Made by a program: the position numbers and the translations under genes | The notes under the pieces: generated by a model | What the model saw: the letters and a program-made list of their open reading frames with translations, nothing else | Database searches by the model: none | What the model was told of the DNA's origin: nothing | Part shown: piece by piece, positions 59,364 to 64,000 of the stretch | Layout of the letters: each line of letters starts with the position of its first letter | How positions within the stretch are numbered: position 1 is the stretch's first letter | Assembly: GCA_049116495.1 (NCBI GenBank) | Contig: JAGDYV010000140.1 | Span: forward strand, 1-64,000 | From: CAJQQK01 sp049116495 | GTDB taxonomy: Bacteria; Pseudomonadota; Alphaproteobacteria; Rhizobiales; Hyphomicrobiaceae | DNA: 64,000 nucleotides | Direction: 5' to 3'

Positions 59364-62105
59364 ATGAACAATCTCGATGGAGTCACGGCACCCGATCAAC
59401 ATCGCGCGCTTGGCATGAGCACTTTCGCGTTCAGTGTGTGCTTTGCGACATGGACGATTTTCTCGATCATTGGGGTGCGCATCAAGCAGGACCTCGGTCT
59501 GACCGATACGCAGTTCGGTCTGCTGGTTGCGACGCCGATATTGACCGGGTCGCTGAGCCGGATCTTTCTCGGTATCTGGACGGATCAATACGGCGGCCGA
59601 TTGGTGTTTACGTTGGTTATGGTCGCCGCGGCGATCGCGACGTTCCTGTTGTCGACTGTGACGACCTATCCGATGTTCCTGCTTGCAGCGCTCGGCGTCG
59701 GATTGGCGGGGGGCTCTTTTGCCGTCGGCATCGCCTACATCTCGAAGTGGTATCCACAGCAACGCCAGGGCACGGCGCTGGGTATCTTCGGTGTCGGTAA
59801 CGTTGGTGCCGCCGTGACCAACTTCGGTGCGCCGTTTCTGCTGGTCGCGTTTGGCTGGGTCCAGACCGCGCAGATTTACGCGGTCGTGATGTTGCTGACG
59901 GCAGCGATTTTCTACGTCACGACGCGGGAAGATCCAGCCTTGTTGGCGCGGCGCGCGCGCGGTGAAAAGCCACGTAGCACTCTGCTTGAACTTGAGCCAC
60001 TGCGTAACCTGCAGGTCTGGCGCTTCGCACTCTACTATTTCTTTGTGTTTGGCGCCTTCGTCGCGTTGGCGCTGTGGTTGCCGCGCTATCTGATCGGCGT
60101 CTATGGGCTCGACATCAAGACAGCCGGGATGCTGGCCGCGTTCTATGCCGTGCCGGCCAGTTTGTTTCGCGCCTACGGTGGCCATTTGTCCGACAAGTAT
60201 GGTGCGCGGGCGGTCATGTACGCGACATTCGGTGTCTCGGCGGTATGCTGCTTCCTGCTGTCCTACCCGCAGACCGACTACATCATTCACGGCATTGAAG
60301 GCCCGATCGCGTTCTCGACCCAGATGGGGCTCGTGCCGTTCGTCGTTGCGATCTTTGTGCTTGGTTTCTTCATGAGCCTTGGCAAGGCGGCCGTCTATAA
60401 ACACATTCCCGTTTACTACCCCGACCATGTTGGCTCGGTTGGTGGTCTGGTCGGCATGATCGGCGGGCTTGGTGGTTTCATTCTGCCGATTGCGTTTGGC
60501 GTCATGAATGACCTGACCGGGATCTGGACGAGCTGTTTCATGCTGCTGTTCGCGATCACGGTCGTGTCCGGTCTTTGGATGCACTTCTCGATCCTCGCCA
60601 TGGAACGCGAAGCCCGGCTCAGGGAAGGTGGCGAACCGCTGCCTGAGCTGCCAGAGATGCAACCAATCCACCAGGCCGCTGTGCACACACCGCCCCCGAG
60701 CGTGATTGAGGATTGGCGCCCGGACGATGAAGAGTTCTGGCAAACCAAGGGACGGGCGATCGCGCGTCGCAATCTGTGGATCTCGATCCCCGCGCTGCTG
60801 CTCGCGTTCTCCGTCTGGCTGGTGTGGAGCGTTGTTGTCGCCAAGCTGCCGGCGATCGGCTTCAAGTATTCAACCGACCAGTTGTTCTGGCTGGCCGCCC
60901 TGCCCGGGCTCTCCGGCGCCACGTTGCGGATCTTCTATTCCTTCATGGTGCCGATCTTCGGCGGGCGCCTGTGGACGACACTGACGACCGCGTCGCTGAT
61001 GATCCCCGCGTTCGGAATCGGCTATGCCGTGCAAAACCCCGACACGCCCTATCTCATCTTCCTGGTGCTCGCGTTGCTGTGCGGTCTGGGCGGCGGCAAC
61101 TTCGCCTCGTCGATGGCCAATATCAGCTTCTTCTTCCCGAAGGCCGAAAAAGGCAATGCGCTTGCACTCAACGCGGGGCTTGGCAACGCCGGTGTCAGCG
61201 TCATGCAGTTCCTGGTGCCGATCGTCATCACGACCAGCGTCTTTGGCGCGCTCGGTGGCGAACCACAGGCCGTCGACGAAAACACCAAACTGTGGATTCA
61301 AAACGCCGGCTTTGTGTGGATACCGTTCCTGATCGTTGCGACGTTCGCGGCGTGGTTCGGGATGAACGATATTGCCTCGGCACGTGCCTCCTTCAAGGAG
61401 CAGGCGATCATCTTCCAGCGCAAGCACAACTGGATCATGTGCTGGCTCTACACGGGCACGTTCGGGTCGTTCATCGGCTACTCGGCGGGCTTCCCGCTGC
61501 TCGCCAAGACGCAATTCCCTGAAGTCGACTCGTTGCAGTTCGTGTTCCTTGGGCCGTTGGTTGGCGCGCTGTCACGGGCAGCAACCGGTTGGGTCTCGGA
61601 CAAGTATGGTGGTGGTCGCGTGACGTTCTGGACGTTCGTGCTGATGATCGCAGCCGTCGCCGGTGTGCTCTACTTCCTCGGCATCAAGGATCAGCCGGGC
61701 GCGTTCTGGGGCTTCTTTGCAATGTTCATGGTGCTGTTCTTTGCAACCGGCATCGGCAATGCATCCACGTTCCAGATGATCCCGGTGATGATGCGTTCCG
61801 AGGTCGACCGCCTGATGCCGCAGTTGCAGCCGGCCGAGCGGGTCCGTCAGGCGGAAAAGGAATCCGCTGCGATTATCGGCTTCACGTCGGCAGTTGCCGC
61901 TTACGGCGCCTTCTTCATCCCGAAGAGCTACGGCACGTCGATCGCGATGACCGGCGGACCGTCAGCTGCCTTGTGGGCTTTCCTGATCTTCTACGCCACC
62001 TGTGCCGCCGTGACCTGGTGGTACTACACGCGGCCCGGCGGTCTGCTGCACGACATCGAACGCGGCATAGACCGCAATCCGACAAGCCCGCAAGCGGCAG
62101 AATAA
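59364..62105 (+). CDS. narK: Fused NarK1-NarK2 nitrate/nitrite transporter
   Basis: 913 residues from the ATG at 59364, twice the length of one MFS protein. The first half (about 20-425) has AFSVCFATWTIFSIIGVRIKQDLGLTDTQFGLLVATP and GIFGVGNVGAAVTNFGAP, typical of NarK1-type nitrate/proton symporters. A hydrophilic linker (about 425-480) leads to a second 12-helix NarK2-type nitrate/nitrite exchanger with LALNAGLGNAGVSVMQFLVP and GWVSDKYGGGRVTFWTF. Such fusions are known from Paracoccus and other denitrifiers. It imports nitrate for the cytoplasmic-facing NarG and exports nitrite. narG follows after 12 bp. Confidence 0.95.
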   Translation: MNNLDGVTAPDQHRALGMSTFAFSVCFATWTIFSIIGVRIKQDLGLTDTQFGLLVATPILTGSLSRIFLGIWTDQYGGRLVFTLVMVAAAIATFLLSTVTTYPMFLLAALGVGLAGGSFAVGIAYISKWYPQQRQGTALGIFGVGNVGAAVTNFGAPFLLVAFGWVQTAQIYAVVMLLTAAIFYVTTREDPALLARRARGEKPRSTLLELEPLRNLQVWRFALYYFFVFGAFVALALWLPRYLIGVYGLDIKTAGMLAAFYAVPASLFRAYGGHLSDKYGARAVMYATFGVSAVCCFLLSYPQTDYIIHGIEGPIAFSTQMGLVPFVVAIFVLGFFMSLGKAAVYKHIPVYYPDHVGSVGGLVGMIGGLGGFILPIAFGVMNDLTGIWTSCFMLLFAITVVSGLWMHFSILAMEREARLREGGEPLPELPEMQPIHQAAVHTPPPSVIEDWRPDDEEFWQTKGRAIARRNLWISIPALLLAFSVWLVWSVVVAKLPAIGFKYSTDQLFWLAALPGLSGATLRIFYSFMVPIFGGRLWTTLTTASLMIPAFGIGYAVQNPDTPYLIFLVLALLCGLGGGNFASSMANISFFFPKAEKGNALALNAGLGNAGVSVMQFLVPIVITTSVFGALGGEPQAVDENTKLWIQNAGFVWIPFLIVATFAAWFGMNDIASARASFKEQAIIFQRKHNWIMCWLYTGTFGSFIGYSAGFPLLAKTQFPEVDSLQFVFLGPLVGALSRAATGWVSDKYGGGRVTFWTFVLMIAAVAGVLYFLGIKDQPGAFWGFFAMFMVLFFATGIGNASTFQMIPVMMRSEVDRLMPQLQPAERVRQAEKESAAIIGFTSAVAAYGAFFIPKSYGTSIAMTGGPSAALWAFLIFYATCAAVTWWYYTRPGGLLHDIERGIDRNPTSPQAAE

Positions 62106-62117
62106 GGGGACGAAAAC

Positions 62118-64000
62118 ATGAGCCATTTTCTCGAGCGCCTGACGTTCTTCAAGCGCACGCCTGAGCCGTTTTCCGACGGGCATGGCGTCACCACCCAGGA
62201 AGACCGCCGTTGGGAAGACGGCTATCGCAAGCGCTGGCAACACGACAAGATCGTGCGCTCGACGCATGGCGTAAACTGCACGGGTTCATGTTCCTGGAAG
62301 ATCTACGTCAAGGGTGGCATCGTCACCTGGGAGACGCAGCAGACCGACTATCCACGGACTCGTCCCGATCTACCCAACCACGAGCCGCGCGGTTGTTCGC
62401 GCGGTGCCAGTTTCAGCTGGTACCTCTATTCCAACAATCGCGTGAAATATCCCCTGGTGCGCAAGCGCTTGATGAAGTTGTGGCAGGAGGCGCGCAAGAC
62501 GCTGACGCCGGTTGCCGCGTGGGCATCGATCGTCGAGGACCCGGCGAAGCGCGTGACCTATACCAAAAAGCGCGGACACGGCGGCTTCGTGCGGGGCAGC
62601 TGGGATGAAGTGACGGAACTGATCGCGGCCGCCAATGCCTATACGGCCAAGACCTACGGTCCTGATCGGGTGTTTGGCTTCTCGCCGATCCCGGCGATGT
62701 CGATGGTGTCTTATGCGGCGGGCTCGCGCTATCTCTCCTTGCTGGGCGGTGTGTGCATGTCGTTCTACGACTGGTACTGCGACCTGCCGCCGGCTTCACC
62801 GCAGACCTGGGGCGAACAGACCGACGTGCCGGAGTCGGCCGATTGGTACAACTCAGGCTTCATCATCTTGTGGGGCTCGAACGTTCCCCAGACGCGCACG
62901 CCGGATGCGCACTTTTATACCGAGGCACGCTATCGTGGTGCCAAAAGCGCGGTGATCTGTCCGGACTATTCGGAAGCGTCGAAGTTTGCCGATATGTGGC
63001 TCGCTGTGAAGCAGGGCACGGACTCGGCGCTTGCGATGGCGATGGGGCACGTCATCCTGCGCGAGTATCACGTCGACCGCCAGGTCCCCTACTTTGAAGA
63101 TTATGCGCGAAAATATACCGACATGCCGATGCTGGTTCGCCTCGTCAAGCAAGGCGATCACTATGTGCCCGAGCGCCAGCTGCGGGCGTCGGATTTCGAT
63201 GGCGCGCTCGATGAGGCGAACAACCCCGAATGGAAGACCGTCGCCTACGATGAAGCGGGCGGTGACAAAATCGTGGTGCCGAATGGATCGGTCGGTTTCC
63301 GGTGGGGCGAGCAAGGCAAGTGGAACCTCGAGGAAAAGGAGGCCGGCGGCGGTGAAACCAAGCTCAGGCTGTCACTGGCTGACATCAAGGATGACGTGAG
63401 CGGTGTCGCCTTTCCTTACTTCGGCAACCGGGAGCATGATCATTTTACCGGCACCGATCATCCAAGCGTGCTCGTGCGTAACGTCCCGACCAAGACGCTG
63501 AAGCTGGCCGACGGAGAAGCACTGGTCGCCTCCGTCTATGACCTGTTCCTTGCCAACTACGGCATTGATCGCGGTTTCGGTGGCGCGCACGTTGCCAAGA
63601 GCTACAACGCCGAAGACCCATACACACCAGCTTGGGCTGAAAAAATCACCGGTGTACCGCGCGACCAGATCGTGCAGGTGGCGCATGAATTCGCGTCCAA
63701 TGCGGAGAAAACCAACGGCCGATCGATGGTTATCATCGGGGCTGCGATGAACCACTGGTATCATTGCGACATGAACTATCGCGGGGTGATCAACATGCTC
63801 GTCATGTGCGGGTGTGTCGGCCAATCCGGCGGGGGCTGGTCGCACTATGTCGGGCAAGAAAAGCTGCGCCCGCAGTCGGGGTGGTTGCCGCTGGCATTTG
63901 GGCTGGATTGGTCCCGCCCGCCGCGACAGCAGAATTCGACGTCGAGCTTTTACGCGCACTCCGATCAGTGGCGTTACGAGACGCTGGATGTGAAGGAGAT
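62118..64000 (+). CDS. narG: Respiratory nitrate reductase alpha subunit (partial, runs off the right edge)
   Basis: The first 627 codons of an expected ~1,250 are present from the ATG at 62118, preceded by AAGGGGA. The N-terminal 4Fe-4S ligands are His50, Cys54 and Cys58 (HGVNCTGSCSW), exactly the E. coli NarG numbers, with the fourth Cys in EPRGCSRGAS. The molybdenum ligand is Asp222 in WYCDLPPASPQTWGEQTDVPESAD. The enzyme reduces nitrate to nitrite with quinol electrons at the cytoplasmic face of the membrane. narH, narJ and narI should follow to the right. It forms an operon with narK. Confidence 0.97.
   Translation, partial: MSHFLERLTFFKRTPEPFSDGHGVTTQEDRRWEDGYRKRWQHDKIVRSTHGVNCTGSCSWKIYVKGGIVTWETQQTDYPRTRPDLPNHEPRGCSRGASFSWYLYSNNRVKYPLVRKRLMKLWQEARKTLTPVAAWASIVEDPAKRVTYTKKRGHGGFVRGSWDEVTELIAAANAYTAKTYGPDRVFGFSPIPAMSMVSYAAGSRYLSLLGGVCMSFYDWYCDLPPASPQTWGEQTDVPESADWYNSGFIILWGSNVPQTRTPDAHFYTEARYRGAKSAVICPDYSEASKFADMWLAVKQGTDSALAMAMGHVILREYHVDRQVPYFEDYARKYTDMPMLVRLVKQGDHYVPERQLRASDFDGALDEANNPEWKTVAYDEAGGDKIVVPNGSVGFRWGEQGKWNLEEKEAGGGETKLRLSLADIKDDVSGVAFPYFGNREHDHFTGTDHPSVLVRNVPTKTLKLADGEALVASVYDLFLANYGIDRGFGGAHVAKSYNAEDPYTPAWAEKITGVPRDQIVQVAHEFASNAEKTNGRSMVIIGAAMNHWYHCDMNYRGVINMLVMCGCVGQSGGGWSHYVGQEKLRPQSGWLPLAFGLDWSRPPRQQNSTSSFYAHSDQWRYETLDVKE

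Noticed and set aside
59319..60743. 474-codon open frame on the reverse strand opposite narK
   Set aside because: It is antisense to a clearly identified transporter, very rich in Arg, Asp, His and Gln, and has no family features. It is a by-product of high GC third positions.
1..64000. CRISPR arrays, tRNA or rRNA genes, insertion sequences and prophage
   Set aside because: No regularly spaced direct repeats, transposase, integrase or phage genes, and no tRNA-like or rRNA-like stretches were recognised.

Overview
This 64 kb window is high-GC DNA, most likely from the chromosome of a metabolically versatile alphaproteobacterium; the genus cannot be told from the sequence. The grounds are dense packing, many short catabolic operons, several TRAP, Tct and ABC uptake systems, a fused NarK1-NarK2 next to narG, and DUF1194 and autotransporter proteins. 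I see no rRNA, tRNA, CRISPR array, transposase or phage gene. Almost everything is accessory catabolism.

Region 1 (1-20.5 kb) is a catabolic island. A partial sarcosine oxidase beta-type gene lies at the left edge. A forward operon follows: luciferase-like oxidoreductase, SDR, enoyl-CoA hydratase and enolase-superfamily dehydratase. Next come a GST/VOC pair, then phytanoyl-CoA dioxygenase and an Asp/Glu racemase-type protein. A reverse operon runs marR, sulfatase, aconitase X large and small subunits, TauD-type dioxygenase. Divergent from marR lie an orphan TctC binding protein, what may be the tail of a lost Tct membrane gene, a second Cys-type sulfatase and a DUF3604 PHP-like protein. Converging on these is a reverse operon for a DsbA-like isomerase, a haloalkane dehalogenase, a CaiB CoA-transferase and a crotonase. 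The gene content suggests degradation of one or more sulfated, possibly halogenated or N-methylated organic acids; the substrate is not evident.

Region 2 (20.6-27 kb) holds cell-envelope and regulatory genes: a DUF1194 protein, a large autotransporter with duplicated modules, a small lipoprotein, a His-rich hypothetical protein and an orphan OmpR-type response regulator. Region 3 (27-34 kb) is a LacI-regulated locus with an HpsN-like sulfopropanediol dehydrogenase, a fatty acid hydroxylase-family membrane enzyme and a TRAP transporter. TGTAAGCG(C/T)TTACA operators lie before hpsN and before the TRAP genes. Region 4 (34-46 kb) has an alpha/beta hydrolase, a GFA protein, a DHA2 exporter, a GntR-ABC transporter-isochorismatase operon, a GMC oxidoreductase, a glutathionyl-hydroquinone reductase-like GST and an amidohydrolase with an altered metal site.

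Region 5 (46-58 kb) has a second TRAP system with a YciI-like protein, an FAH-family hydrolase, an ABC importer with two different permeases, a Rieske oxygenase, a glyoxalase and an SsuD-like monooxygenase. Region 6 (58.4-64 kb) begins the nitrate respiration locus: a Crp/Fnr regulator without FNR-type cysteines, a perfect FNR/NNR box, the narK1-narK2 fusion and narG, which runs off the right edge. The recurring organosulfur theme (two sulfatases, TauD, HpsN, SsuD-like) suggests an organism specialised in scavenging organosulfur carbon under oxic to denitrifying conditions. That reading is inference.
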